Positions 12,401 to 24,322 of a stretch of DNA of 64,000 nucleotides are shown in pieces (within the stretch, counting starts at the first letter, position 1; every line of letters begins with the position of its first letter). The DNA comes from Brachypodius melanocephalos (taxonomy: Eukaryota; Chordata; Aves; Passeriformes; Pycnonotidae), in contig VZSR01000479.1 of NCBI GenBank assembly GCA_013398615.1, forward strand, positions 4,894,152 through 4,958,151, in the 5' to 3' direction. Position numbers and translations under genes: made by a program. Under the pieces are notes generated by a model that saw only the letters and a list, made by a program, of their open reading frames with translations, did not search any database and was not told where the DNA came from.

Positions 12401-14401
12401 ACTCGGAAAGTTTCCTCCCAGCAGGTAAAAGCTTCCAAAAGTCTGAGCAAGGGCTCCTTGTCTCCTCCCTGTCCTGGGACAGCAACGAGGCTTCCCTGGC
12501 AGCCTTTCTCTCCATAAAACAAAGCTCTGTAAAACGCTTTGGATCCTCCTCTGGGAGCTGAGAATCCCCCGAAAAGAGCTGCAGCAGGAAGGCAGCTTCA
12601 TGTTCTTGCTCCGAAAAGGAGGCAGAGGAGAAATGCTGTCCATATCTGGCAGGTTTTAGCCTCCAGGGATTAATTAAAGGCTTTTTCAGTTTTTCTTTCA
12701 AACCTCACAACATTCATCCCCGCCTCACTGAATAGGGAAAAGGGAGAGGCATTTTCTCTGGTGAAGCACCAGCCTGTTTCAATCTCCAGTTTTACATTGC
12801 AGTAATATGCTTTTCCTAAGGGAATACCACAGGAAGGGCAAACTTTGGCTTCTCACCATTGGAGCATTACGTCATTAAAACGAGCTGGAAATCCGAGCAG
12901 CGGGCAAAACAAATTCCCTAAACTTAATAATTCCCCCTTTCCTTGGTGCTTCTGTCCCCTCTTCCCTCCCACAGGCAAGGCAGGTGGAGGTGTTGGCAGA
13001 GCCAGCGTGGGATGGGGACCAGTGAACGAGGAGTGGGTGATGATGCTACAGGAGCAGGGAGGTGTTCTGCATCAAAATCCTTTCTTCTTTGACTCAGGCT
13101 TTTGGTGGTGGTTGCACTGAGAGGGAGAAGGTGCCACCTGGCTCTCAGGACTTCCTGTGAAACATTTGGGGTCTTTAGCACAGCTTTCCCACTACCAGAA
13201 AAATGCAGAGCTTAGGAGACTCTGGGTTTTGAGCAGCAATCTGAGAAAGCACCACAGCTCCCAGCTCAGCCCACCCTGAGTGCGGGCGTGGTGCCCTGCA
13301 GAGCCCCCGGCTGTGCCCTGCAGTGTTTGTTTTCTGACCCCATTACCTGTTCCAGTTCGGTTGTCAGCTGCTTAGGCTTGATTATTTTAAACCCCTCTAT
13401 CTGATTATTAGCAGCCCAGCCAGGCAGATATTGGGATCCTGGGGGATCCCCAGCAATGCTGCAGAAGGATAACTTGCCTCTCATTCATGCTTCTAAGGAT
13501 GTTGGTCAGCTGAGAGGGCAGGGGGAAGAGTTACAGGGCCATTCCAAAGGGGATGAAGGCAGCTCCCTGTGCATCCTCTGTGCCACAGCCTCGCAAATGT
13601 CAAACTTTGCTGCAGGATGGAGAACCTTGCTGCCGTGGGCAATGTGTCCTGGCAGGCGTCCAGCACCCCAGGAGATCTCAGTGATGGGCACCACGGCACA
13701 CACTAACCCCTGCTGGCACGGCAGGATGCTTCTGGAAGCAGAGCAGCCCAGGGACACACTGGCAATGCAAGGTGCAGCAGATTGGTACCCAAACCAGGCA
13801 TCCCTGTGAAACCTTTCCAGAGCTGCCTTGCTCTCGCGTTTCAGTTTTCTATTGTTGTCCTAGAGCTGTTTTCCGCCTCCTCCCCCCAGCAGGATGAAGA
13901 AGCCTCCAGCTGGCCTAGGAGGCTTATCAGCTCTGTCTGGCTGGGTGTTAACAGTTTATTTGCATAAGTACCTGTCCCCGTCATATGCCGCTTGCCTTTG
14001 TGACTCACTGTAGTTGTTTATTTTTCCTCCAGCAGCCAGGCTTTCAGCTGCTGCTCCCTGAGGTATGCCAGGGCAGATGCCAGCACCCCAGGGCACTGCG
14101 GGATGCCTGGCACGCTTGAGGCAGGGTTCACCCTCCCTGGCTCAGCCGCTCCTCCCGCCCTGCGGGACCAGCTTGGAAATTAAACGTGTAACTGGTCGGG
14201 TCCTGATTTCTCCTGGCTGTCAAGATAAAATTAAACCGAACCCCCTCATTTCACACCTCAGCAGCTGTCCCTGGCTGGGGAGAGCAAGGCTTCACCTGGG
14301 ACCACAGTCCCAGCTCGTGTTGCAGGGAAGGGTGATGGAAGGATGATCTGGGTGGAGGGCTGGGTGATGGGCAGCTGCCTCCTCCCTGCTGACAGCGCTC
14401 A

Positions 14402-14640
14402 CAGAGTCACAGAATGCCCTGGACTGGAAAGGACCCACACAGATCATTGAGTCCAGCTCCTGGCCCTGCACAGGACAACCCCAGAAATGCCACCATGTGC
14501 CTGAGGGTGTCGTCCTAAGGTAATCTGGACATTGTCCAAATGCTCCTGCAGCTCTGTCAGGCTTGGTGTTGTGACCATTCCCGGGGAGTCTGTTCCTGTG
14601 CACGACCACCCTCTGGGTGGAGAACCTTTTCCTGATACCT
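14402..14640 (-). mobile_element. CR1 LINE 3' fragment, different subfamily
   Basis: The copy runs from 'cagagtcacagaatgccctg' through ATCATTGAGTCCAGCTCC, CTGGCCCTGCACAGGACAACCC, CACCATGTGCCTGAGGG and GACCACCCTCTGGGTGGAGAACC. This wording belongs to a CR1 subfamily distinct from the 7.5-kb copy. It lies on the reverse strand. Confidence 0.88.
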
Positions 14641-15565
14641 TTATTTCAAGGAGCTGAGATCCTTAAAGCGTTTTCTGCACTCGGGTCTCAGCTCCAGAGG
14701 CAGAGGCAGTGTAACCTGCCAGACCAACTCTTTGGGCTGTGCTAAAGCAAGCACTGTACAGCTCTGCTCCAAGTGCTGGTCGTGACCGTGGAGTCACCTC
14801 CTCAGCTAGGAGCCAAGCAATCTTGTTTCTGCTCATTAGCTCTGAAAGGTTTTTCCATCCATAATAAGAAAGTCATTAATGTTAAACTTCCACTGCCAGG
14901 TAGGATTGATTTGAAGATTATAACCACTATAAAGGGGGGATGCATTGCATATACGATGTGTTAAAGTCCTGGCATGCAGGATTTGTTGTTTCAATGGTTG
15001 CCTGTCATCTGTGGAGCTCACCAAAGCTCATCCATGGAGCTCAGACAGACGTGGGGCTGCTCAGCAGCCTGGAAGGGCTAGCAAAGAGTGGGTAATTTCA
15101 AAGGGAAAAGGTAAATTCAGATCAGTAGCATCCTCTGCAGAAGGGCTGTAATCCTATCCCAGGAATGACAGAATTAGTGATCTAACACATCTCCATGCTC
15201 TTGTTGCTGTGATATTTTACTAATACGGTGCATAGCCTAGAGGGTCTCTAGATATGAAATGCTCAGTGTGGGACCCCCTCTCCAAGGAGCTACCAAGACT
15301 GACATACCTTCTGAATGTGGCCCAGAAACCTGGGTGCTGTTGTGTGGTGTGTTCTGCTGATGTGTTCTACTTCCCCTCCATGGCTGATGTGCCAGTGAAT
15401 CAGATATCCATCCATCCAGCCAGCCACTTCTTTTATGTAAAAGTTATTTTAGACATGTATTTTTGGTGTTCATCGTATCGTTCATCATATAAAGTGCTTT
15501 TGACAAGCAGTTTTGTACCAGTTGAGCCGTGCCAGGTGTGCCTTGCTCCTCTTGACTGAGAGGTG

Positions 15566-15618
15566 GGATGGATGGATGGATGGATGGATGGATGGATGGA
15601 TGGATGGATGGATGGATG
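15566..15618. repeat. Pure (GGAT)n microsatellite, 53 bp
   Basis: Thirteen uninterrupted GGAT units end at GAACTTGG. Long pure tetranucleotide arrays usually vary in length between individuals. The array is 5.7 kb upstream of the CpG island. Confidence 0.97.
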
Positions 15619-16859
15619 AACTTGGTGAAAAGAACAAGGGATTTGGCTCAGCTCAGCACATCCAGCCTCAGCTCTGAATGTGTGATGTTACAGGGCAGGC
15701 CAAAGTGTGTGAGAAAGAAGTGAGCATGGAAAGGCAGATAACCACTAATTTGCAATGAGTATGATCATGGAAGAGAGTCAATGGATTTGGTTTTGTCCAA
15801 AGAAAAATGCAGAGAGAGAAAACAGAGACAGAAGGAAGCAACCAATACACCACATGAACCATTCAAAAAGCGGTTAAGATAAATTCATGAAGCCAGGAGA
15901 GTGCTGCAGGAATCTCATTATAAATATCATGTTAAGTTGTAAATCAGGAAATCCCTGACTTTCCATCTTTATCTCTTTTCCTTAAATGCATTAGCAGCTG
16001 ACTTGTCCTTCTGACCACTCTCAGGTCTTTCTGAGATGTTGCTTCCCATTCCATGTGCTTCCCTAATCCAGGCTGGCTTTGCTGCATGGGAACACTGATG
16101 GAGTGTCCATGTCAGCCCCCCTATGGTTAAAACCAACCCCGTAAGCAAACCTTCATAATTTTATTTATGACTTTTGGATGAGATAATGGTTTTCCACTTT
16201 GAAAAGAAAGCTCACTACTTCAACATTTATTTTCTATAAATGCCATGGCATTTATATTGCAACAGGAGACTATTCAATGACATTATCTGATAAATATCGT
16301 GTTATACAGCTGCAATTTACAATGCATATATTTTTAACGGTGCTTCTAAGCTAAATTAAATGCTTCTAAAATATGGTACTTAAGGAAAACAAATGTCTGT
16401 TCTAGCAATTTTGTTTTTCAGAGTGCACTATTTTTTTAAAACCAGATACCATCTTCATCCTGTCAGGCAGTAAATTATGCACTTGCACTTTCATAAACTC
16501 TCCCCTTGGGAACTTAGTCAATGAAATGGAAATGTCTTTTTCACACCCTCCAACTCCAGAGAAATACAGGGAAATAGCCAACTTGGTTATAAACTGAATG
16601 TCTAGAGGGAATTCATACAAAATGTGGATTAATGCAGTCCTGATGCATGTATTGTTTAGCATATGTACCATTCACTCAAATGGTGCATTGAGTTGTGACT
16701 GGGATCAATAATGTCTCCCCTTTTTTTTGGAATTGGGAGAGTAATTGCATATTCTGTGTTGGGATGTGAAGGTACGAAGACATGCACTAGCACTGGACTG
16801 TGAACCTCCTTCCCAAGGCAGGACACCTGCAGGAGAGCGGAGCTACTGAGGCAACTGAA

Positions 16860-16905
16860 TTCCATGTTCCTTGTAGGTCCCTTCCAACTGAATTATTCTA
16901 AATCT
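16860..16905 (+). mobile_element. Possible CR1 3' tail remnant
   Basis: A short block with CTTGTAGGTCCCTTCCAACTG and ATTATTCTA resembles the last 40 bp of CR1. It is too short for certainty. Confidence 0.4.
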
Positions 16906-19900
16906 ACTTCTACTTTCACCATCCATCACCCAGAACCACAGAGTTTTGCCTGTAGCAGTCAAATGTCTTCACATGAAGCCCTGTGTGGCCCAAGGTGTTG
17001 TGTTATCCCCTCATCGCATCACGTGTGGAAAGCGTGAAAAGCCAGAAAAAGGCAGCAAAGGAAAGAAAGCCAGGAAAGGAGTTGCAGGGGAGTCTGCTGA
17101 GATGCTCAAGGATCCCTCAGTAGCAGGAGGAGCTATAGCAGCTCTCTGTCCCAGGAAGGGCACTGAAGCTGTTCACCTCACTACTACTGATGGTCCTCAC
17201 TTCCCCCAATCTACCTTTAAGACCTCTCTAAAAGCCCCAGCTCTTCCAGTCTGGGGAATGCATGAAATATAAGATCTATTAGATGCATTCAGCAATAGCA
17301 GCAAACTTAGAGAAAACAGGAAAATCAACAGCAGCAGCAACAACAACAAAAAAGGAATCTTGAAATTTGGCAAAAAAAATGCAGTGCAAACCCCACAAGG
17401 ACCTGAGTATCTTTGCAAAAAGCCACTTGCAGATGCATTCCTTAAAGGTAATCCCCTCAGACACTGTGAGGCTGCCATTTCTTTGAAAGATATTAAAGCA
17501 GCTGTTGCTAGAACACAGAGAATTACTGAGCTAGCTGTCAAGGGATGGACATTTGTAATACTATATCTACTTTTTTTTTTAATTTACAGTTTATTTTGAT
17601 ACCAAATTTCCAGCTACTGAAGGTAATTGAGACTGCAAACAAAATCTCACTATCCACTGATCTGCCAAATCAAATTTTTTCTCCTGTAAGTATAGTTGTT
17701 TTCCTTAGCTTCAGAGAGGAAAAGAATTATGCAGAATGAATGAGAAAGAAAAGGGATTAGTTTATATAATGACCATAGCAGCCATCTCTCCCTTGATCTG
17801 TTGCAGTTCATCCTCGAAGATGCGAGTGATTATTATTGTAATTTAGAACAGAGCTTGTTCATTTTCCTTCTGCTGCATCTGCTTACTACTCTCCACATTA
17901 ACACATATTTTAATAAAAACCGAATATCCTGACTATAGCTGGGATATTGGATGACCCCAGCTGGGATATGGATGCAGCAAGATTCTTATTATCCTTGTGT
18001 TGCCCTCCTGGAATGGCTGTGCACTGCCCTCATCCTTGAAAGGAATTAAAGTAGCCATGAGGATATTTTGATGACTTTTGGTCACCAGAGGCCTCAAAAG
18101 AGGGCATCTGAGGCAGTAAAATAGCAGCTGTGTGTCTCCTGTGCTGTTTTTAAGTTGTGTGGTGTTTCTGAGGGATCTCTAGGAACTCTCTGTCACTGGA
18201 GCAGCTCCCTGCTCCATGGTGGTCCTCCAACACCCAGCACCAGGGCTGGGTGGGTGTCACAGTAGGAATGGGCTGAGGGAGCTGAGCTTCCCTCAGGTTC
18301 TTTTCACTAGCTAATGTCAGAAGATAGAACAGTTCTAAAGATCTTCAAAATGACATTGGATTTTTGCTCTCTTTGGGAGCTATTTGCACTCCCATGGACC
18401 AGTCCCATCCGTCTAGTTCTCCTGTACTGGTAATCAAATTTGATGCCAACACGGGCAACTGGGCTTTCCTCCTTCTCTTTCTTGCCTGCACTGAGATTTT
18501 CACTGGTCTCAGCTCTTAGTGAGAAGTTTTTTTAAACCAAAGTGTTGAAGATGAACTATTTCATATGCTTGTTCTTCTGAAGTTGCTTTAACACTTTTGT
18601 AGCTCTAAGGTGAGCCAAGTCAACCCTAAAATCCAGGTATTCACACCTAATCACTCCAGCAGGATGCTCCTCCAAGGTGGGAAAGCAGCCCTGAGGTGAC
18701 AGCTCTGCAGCATTTCGGAGGACTCAGGGTAAGTGATGGGATTTAACTCTGCAGAACTCATACAAAACTTAGAGACTCTGTCCTTCACTTCAAAACATCT
18801 GTTAATTCTACTGGCATGCTCATCATCGGAAGGCTGCCTATATTTTTCCTTTCAGGTTTGAGAAAATAAGCACCGGTGAATGAAGATGAAAGAGAAATGT
18901 TGCTGGTTTCTTCCCTGGAGATCGTATTTCTTACTTGTTGCATAACTGCTTATTTTAGCATCAATCAGCCAAGCCTTTGTTGTGCAGACAATTCTGTCCT
19001 TTTAAAGGATTTGTGCAGTATTGTTTCTTCCAAAATGTGCTCTTTTTTGTTTTTATTATTAGATTTATTTCCTCCCATAGCAAATGCCAGCTGACAACAC
19101 CCTGCAACACCCTGTCAGAGCTCTTCATAAGTGTTACATAAATGTCATACTATGTAAACTGAGTGTTGTATATAACATACACATGACCTTTCTGGAGGAC
19201 CATCCATCAGCTGCCATCTCTGTGTGTGTCATATTTATGCATTTGTACACAAGTTGTGTTTAAGTGTGCATACATGGTAGCCAAAAACCAATTAAGGGGA
19301 GTACTCAAAAAGCAGAAATGTCCGAACTCTTGTCAGTGCAACTCATCTACACCCTTCTGTTGAAGCAGAACAAGACTTTAATTGCATGTTCAGATCCTCT
19401 TTTCCTTCTGCATCGCTGTGTGTGCAGTGAGATGGTCAGCGAGGGGCTCAGCAATGCCTATTGTTCAGCACATGAGCCCAGGCACAGCACATTATTCAGC
19501 ACATTATTCACATGTCTGACCACTTCTGGGTTTCACAATAGCAATAGGAAATACAGCTCCAATATTTCTCTGGGCAGTTTTCAAAGCAGAGGAAGGTGCT
19601 CATGTTCTGGATGGTAAGAATGTACTGAGGTTGTGACTAGGCATGCTGTGGACCTGCCATGCCACGCTGTGACCCTCTTTAGAGGTGTACTCCAGAAATC
19701 CTGGAGAAATGGCCCAGACGGTGGTAAGGCAGTAGCATGCTGTACAGGACCAGATCTGGGACCTGCAGGTTCCTCAAAAGACAGAATTATTAATTTCTTC
19801 ATGGTTTTTTCTATAGCACTTTCCACTAAACTGCCTCAGTGCTTCAGCACGTTCATTAATCTTCCCCAAACACTCCTTCTGAAGATGGGTCAGAGTGACA

Positions 19901-21258
19901 CATGGATGGATTAAGGTCAGTTTTGACTAATTCAGGGTACTCCATCTGAAAAGGATAAAGTCTGCATTTTCAGAGCATTTAACATGATACAGCACTTCAT
20001 ACATGCAAGCACAGCACCCACTTCTTCCAGCTGCACAAAGATGGATGCCAGCAATTCAGGCTAAAGGTTTCCAGCCACACACCCTCAGTGTGGGCAATAC
20101 AGCCATCAGCAGCCAAAAGCTTGGGTTAATGACTTGTAGTGTTACACAGCCTGTGGCAAGGGCACGGAAAGAATCTGCTGCTTTGGGAGAGTTTTATCCT
20201 TTTGTCACAGTCTGTCTGTGCCTTGTAGCCCTTGCATCACTCCTCAGGCAGTCTTTGGTTATGTGGATAAAATGAGGATCTGGCCAAAATTTGTTTCCTT
20301 TTTGACTTATAGAGCAGATCCACGGTGTGCAGGTGTCACAGAGAAATCAGATTGTGACAGTGTAACTAAGAACTGCATTAGAGTATGCATGCACAGGAAA
20401 ATCTCCAGAATTTGGTATGGAATGCCTCACTTTGGACACTTCTGATGTCCAGACCAGGTAACACAGTGACCTTCACAATATCCCTTAAGGCAGACTGTGC
20501 TATAGATGAGGTGTGATCTGTAGGTGAAGTCCTGTCAAGGACTTAAAGACAGGGGCTGTGCTCATGAATCCCATCGCTCTTGTAATCCCAGGAAACGCTT
20601 TTCAGCCATAGCTGATGTTTCCTGTTCCCTGGGGGGCTGCTGAGAGGGCTCTGAGCACCTGAAGGTGAGGTGCCCCAAGAGCAGCATTTTGAGATTTCAG
20701 CTGCCAGAACTGGGCATGTTTATTGCTGTGTGGTGGACTGCTCTTCAAAACCCTGTAACATGACTAATTTGGGTGGATTGATCTCAAAGACCATAAAAGG
20801 CTGCTGCTTCATGTCAAATTTCAAGACCCTATTTCCAGTGTTAGCCCTAAGAACCACAGCAAGTCCAAGAATGACCAAAGTGATGCTCTTCTCCTACTCT
20901 GCTTTCATCCTTGGAAGTGCCAAAGGACTTGGAACCTTTGGAAAACATCCAGCACAGGCTGCCAAGGCAGAAAGTTAGAGCCTAATTCATTCAAGTTTGG
21001 TAATTTATAAGAAGCCACAACAGGGATGTAAGCTGGTGAGCATCTGGCTATTGTAGCTCTGGTTCCTAATGGTTTATAATTGGTAATTCACAGTTTTAGG
21101 GCTGACCAGCTTAACGAATTGTAAGAGATGATGGCAGATTGTCACTGAAAGAGAGTCTTTAACTTGAGTTTTAATCTTCTGCAGCAATGGTTTAAAACAG
21201 TGCAAGTCAACTTCTGAAGGGCCCCTGGGAGTTGGGGAAGACGTACGCTGTACATCCA

Positions 21259-21276
21259 ATTATTATTATTATTATT
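21259..21276. repeat. Short (ATT)n run beside the CpG island
   Basis: About six ATT units mark an abrupt AT-rich border just before the CpG island. Confidence 0.8.
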
Positions 21277-21485
21277 TTAATTTAAGAAGCCGTTTCTATC
21301 CCGACAGCACTGCTGTCGTTGTTTTTAATCCTGCGGAAAACAGCTGGCAACAGGCAGCCCTGAGCCACCCAGAGCCCGAAACACTCGTTTGGGGAGCGCA
21401 CAGCAGCCTCATCCCGCGCGGAGTTGGGCGGCAGCCGCAACGCTCCGCACCTCTCCGCGGAAACTCTGCGAAGTTTTTTGGGGGA

Positions 21486-21509
21486 ACACACACATACACA
21501 CACACGCAC
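21486..21509. repeat. Short (AC)n microsatellite inside the CpG island
   Basis: An interrupted AC dinucleotide run of about 24 bp, with single T and G substitutions. It sits within the presumed promoter and could vary in length. Confidence 0.8.
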
Positions 21510-21828
21510 GGGTCAGGGGGGCTCTTCTGTTGCATTCGCATCCCCAGCCCCGCCGTTCCTCGCCCCTCCGGAGCGGCCGCGGTGCGGGCGCGGAGGCTCC
21601 GCGTCCCCCCACGCCAGCACCCCCCGGCGGTTCCCACGCCCCGCGGCCGCGGAACTTCGCTACGCGGGTGCGGGAGGGAGAGAGCAGCTCCGCACCGCGG
21701 CCCCCGCCCGCCCCGCGATGGGCAAGAGCCGTCTTTTTGACGCAGGAGAAATGGCAAATTTTAAGTACGTCATTAATATGGCGCCAAAAGCCTTGGTTTC
21801 TTTTTTTTTTTTTTTTTTTTTTTTTTTT

Positions 21829-21928
21829 NNNNNNNNNNNNNNNNNNNNNNNNNNNNNNNNNNNNNNNNNNNNNNNNNNNNNNNNNNNNNNNNNNNNNNNN
21901 NNNNNNNNNNNNNNNNNNNNNNNNNNNN
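21829..21928. other. Assembly gap of exactly 100 N
   Basis: One hundred N characters lie between a 28-base T run (21801-21828) and very GC-rich sequence. The round length suggests a placeholder for a gap of unknown size. GC-rich avian promoters often drop out of assemblies, so promoter or exon sequence may be missing here. Confidence 0.98.
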
Positions 21929-22329
21929 GCGCGGGGCCGGGATGGCGGTGCCCGGGGGCGTGGCGGCTGCCGGCTCCCGCCTGCCCTCCCCTTCCTCCCC
22001 CCCCGTTCCCTCCCCACCGCGGGGCTTTCCCCGCCGCCTTCCCCCGCCGCGCTGCACCGCTGGGTCCCGCGGCTGCCGGGCCCGCAGGCACCGCCGCTCC
22101 CTCCGCGGCGTCACCCGCGCTCGGAAACATCCCGTGTCCTCCCGCGCCGTTGTCCCTCGGGGCCGCTCCTCCCTCCTCTCCCCGGCCACCTGCCCTCTCT
22201 TCAGGCTCCCTAGTGCATCCTTCGGGGAAGCCGGCGGCGCCCCCGCCGCGCTGCTGCCCCTTCCCCACCTGCCGAGCCTCTTCCCAGTCAGGATGCGAGG
22301 CTGGGAGCGCCCCCCCGGCTGCCCCGCGC

Positions 22330-22651
22330 CCGGGGTGGGAGCAGCGAGCTGCAAGTTGGGAAGCGCTGCAAAGGCGGGAGGCTGCTGAATTGTCAACCTC
22401 GATCGCAATTAGGGGAGAGAAAAAAAACAATTCTCTCTCTCTCCATACCTATACGTTTGGAGCGCTTCTTGAGTGGGAAGAGAAGGATGGTATGGCATTC
22501 ACAGGGAAAATTCTCAGTGCCTTTTCAGCCTCCGACAGTGAATTTTTTTGAAGGGCTTGAGCGAGGACCCTCCGACCGCTTGGACATTTCTAAGAGGAGA
22601 TTTTGCTTGGGGAAAAAAAAAAATTATCTGATCTCAGCCTTCTCCCCAGGG
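22330..22651 (+). other. JADE2: Probable JADE2 noncoding exon 1 (3' part), boundaries inferred
   Basis: Downstream of the island the sequence becomes less GC-rich. The first donor-like site is AGGG|GTAAGG, with GT at 22652-22653. Splicing from here to 27893 would place GGG before the ATG, giving G at -3 and G at +4, a favourable start context. The interval contains a 19-codon upstream ORF at 22492-22551 and an ATG at 22487 whose frame stays open to the donor. Another donor in the island or gap could be used instead. The 5' limit given is arbitrary. Confidence 0.35.
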
Positions 22652-23939
22652 GTAAGGAGCCCAGCTTTTAGGAATGGTGTTTGACCTTTAAGCATTTATT
22701 GGCTACTGGGGTTAAAATAAGCTTGAGATAGGAGTAAAAATAGCTTGCAGAAAGGTTAAATCGAAGGTTAAATTTGTTTTTCTTAGGAAAATTGAGGCTG
22801 ATGTTCAAAAATGTAGGCTTGGAGCAAAGGATGGAGGGTACACATTAGGGGGTCTGTAGGCAAGGAGATGCAATTCCTTTAAAGTATTGATGGCTGCTAA
22901 TAGTGTTTGAAACCCAAGTTCTGAAAGTTGGTGGGTGGCTGGTCCTTCAGATCAGGTCTGGTCTTTACCTTTCTCTGGGTTTTCGTCTTTCACAGAGATG
23001 GGAGTGTCTGTAGCTCCTGTTGATTTCCTCTTGAGTTTTTGATACTCAGGAGACCTGCAGGATGGGGCAGCCGGCTGTGGGCATGGAGCTGTGCCCGGTG
23101 TCCCTTCTCATGCCCTGTGTCCCTGCCTGCACCTTCCCCCACGAAGGCAGGGGTGGCCCCAGTGCCCTCGGTAACCTTTCTGATTACCTGTGCTCTGTCT
23201 GGGCTTGCCAAATAAAAAATAGATAATTAGAAGGTAACGAGTCAGAAGAGGCAAGTAAAGTTATAGATGAGAGTAGTAAAAAAAAAAAAATCCCCTTGTA
23301 GATGTGGAGAAAGGCAAAGCACAGGAAGTAAACGAGGGCTTGTTTTGTTTTCAGTTGAAATGAGATTAAATTTTACCCTGGGGAGCCAAGACAGCAGAGT
23401 TGATATGGAGGAGAGGAGGGGTGGCTTGCTCCTCACCTGGGCACCTGAGCTTTTGCTGGAAAGCTGGGGCTGGCAGCAGCATGTTGAGGAGGCGAGGGAC
23501 AGACGAGCCCCGGCAGGCAGGGGCAGGCTCCTGCTGCCCAGAAAATGGTTATTCTAGGTACTGGGATCCTGCCCTTTCCCATTTACACTTTGCAGGGCTA
23601 CTAGGGAGCTCAGGAAAAGCTTCCTCCCAGATGTAGGGGCTGAGCAGCACGAGTTGCTGCGAGTCTTGTTGGCCCCGCTGCTGGGCATCCTTTGGTCCAA
23701 AAGTTTGTTCTTCTGTTACTATGAAATTGGGGCTGTGCCAGTTCGGGGGATGTTGCTGCTCTCTCCTCAGAGCCTCCCGTAGCAGCACTTGGCTCCAGAA
23801 TTTGCTCATGGGAAAAGGCAATGAGACGAGGACGGTGTTACAGACTGAGATGTTCCAGCCCTCCACCCGTTTTTATTACACTTTCTAACAACTGGCTGGT
23901 GTTCCTAGACAGAAGGAAGAGCACGTTTAAGGCAGAGGG

Positions 23940-24060
23940 GAAGCGTGGGGAGCAGCCCCGGGGCTCGGTGTCAAGCGGCGGGCACCGGCACCGGGGCGGG
24001 TCCGGGACGGGGTCCCCGGCGCGGGGTCGGTGCCCGGAGCCGTGTGCGTGCCGCTGGGGG
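23940..24060. promoter_or_regulatory. Second CpG-dense patch in intron 1
   Basis: About 120 bp dense in CpG (GGGGCTCGG, CAAGCGGCGGGC, ACCGGGGCGGGTCCGGGACGG and similar) lies 1.5 kb past the main island, in otherwise ordinary sequence. CGGGGCGGG resembles an SP1 site. It could be an alternative promoter or first exon of JADE2, or a CpG-rich enhancer. Confidence 0.4.
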
Positions 24061-24266
24061 CACTATGTTCTGTTTGTGTTCCTATTTCTGGGCTGGGAGA
24101 ACAAACAGGGAAGTGGTTTTTCTGCAGTCTCATTGCAGCTCACAAACAGAGCACATCATTCAGCCGGTGTTGCTCACAGCGTCAGAGGTGACGGCGCGGG
24201 GACCGAGCGCGGCGCATCTCTCAACCTGCGGGAGGCTGGGAGGAGGTGATGACCAAATCCGTTTCC

Positions 24267-24284
24267 TTTTTTTTTTTTTTTCCT

Positions 24285-24322
<38 letters not shown>
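24267..24322. repeat. Poly-T tract, 15 T then 36 T
   Basis: Fifteen T, the bases CCTTC, then 36 uninterrupted T. Such length is prone to sequencing error, so the exact count is doubtful. Confidence 0.95.

Larger units (their letters stand above)
1..21299. other. Upstream flank without a supportable gene
   Basis: No run of exons, conserved protein segment, tRNA or other RNA gene was recognised in this 21 kb. The open frames are short and mutually overlapping and none resembles a known family. None of the proteins I expect next to JADE2 in vertebrates (for example CDKN2AIPNL or UBE2B) is seen. The content is unique sequence with CR1 fragments, a MIR-like relic and microsatellites, listed separately. 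A noncoding transcript or distal enhancer could exist but cannot be shown from sequence. Confidence 0.7.
21300..22420 (+). promoter_or_regulatory. JADE2: CpG-island promoter of JADE2
   Basis: This stretch is very rich in G+C and CpG compared with flanks on both sides, and lies 5.5 kb upstream of the start-codon exon in the right orientation. No TATA box is obvious, as usual for CpG-island promoters. Single matches that may matter are TTTGGCGCC (E2F-type, minus strand, within 21780-21789), a CRE-like TACGTCA at 21766-21772, and TGACGCA at 21738-21744. A 100-N gap splits the island, so its true length and the start site cannot be fixed from sequence alone. Expression of neighbouring JADE genes is broad, which fits this promoter class. 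Confidence 0.75.

Noticed and set aside
13958..13965. Perfect POU octamer ATTTGCAT
   Set aside because: An 8-mer is expected about twice by chance in 64 kb on two strands, so one copy says nothing.
21389..22551. Long open frames on both strands across the CpG island
   Set aside because: They read through the 100-N gap as X residues and through poly-T as Phe or Lys runs. Low stop density in GC-rich DNA explains the rest.
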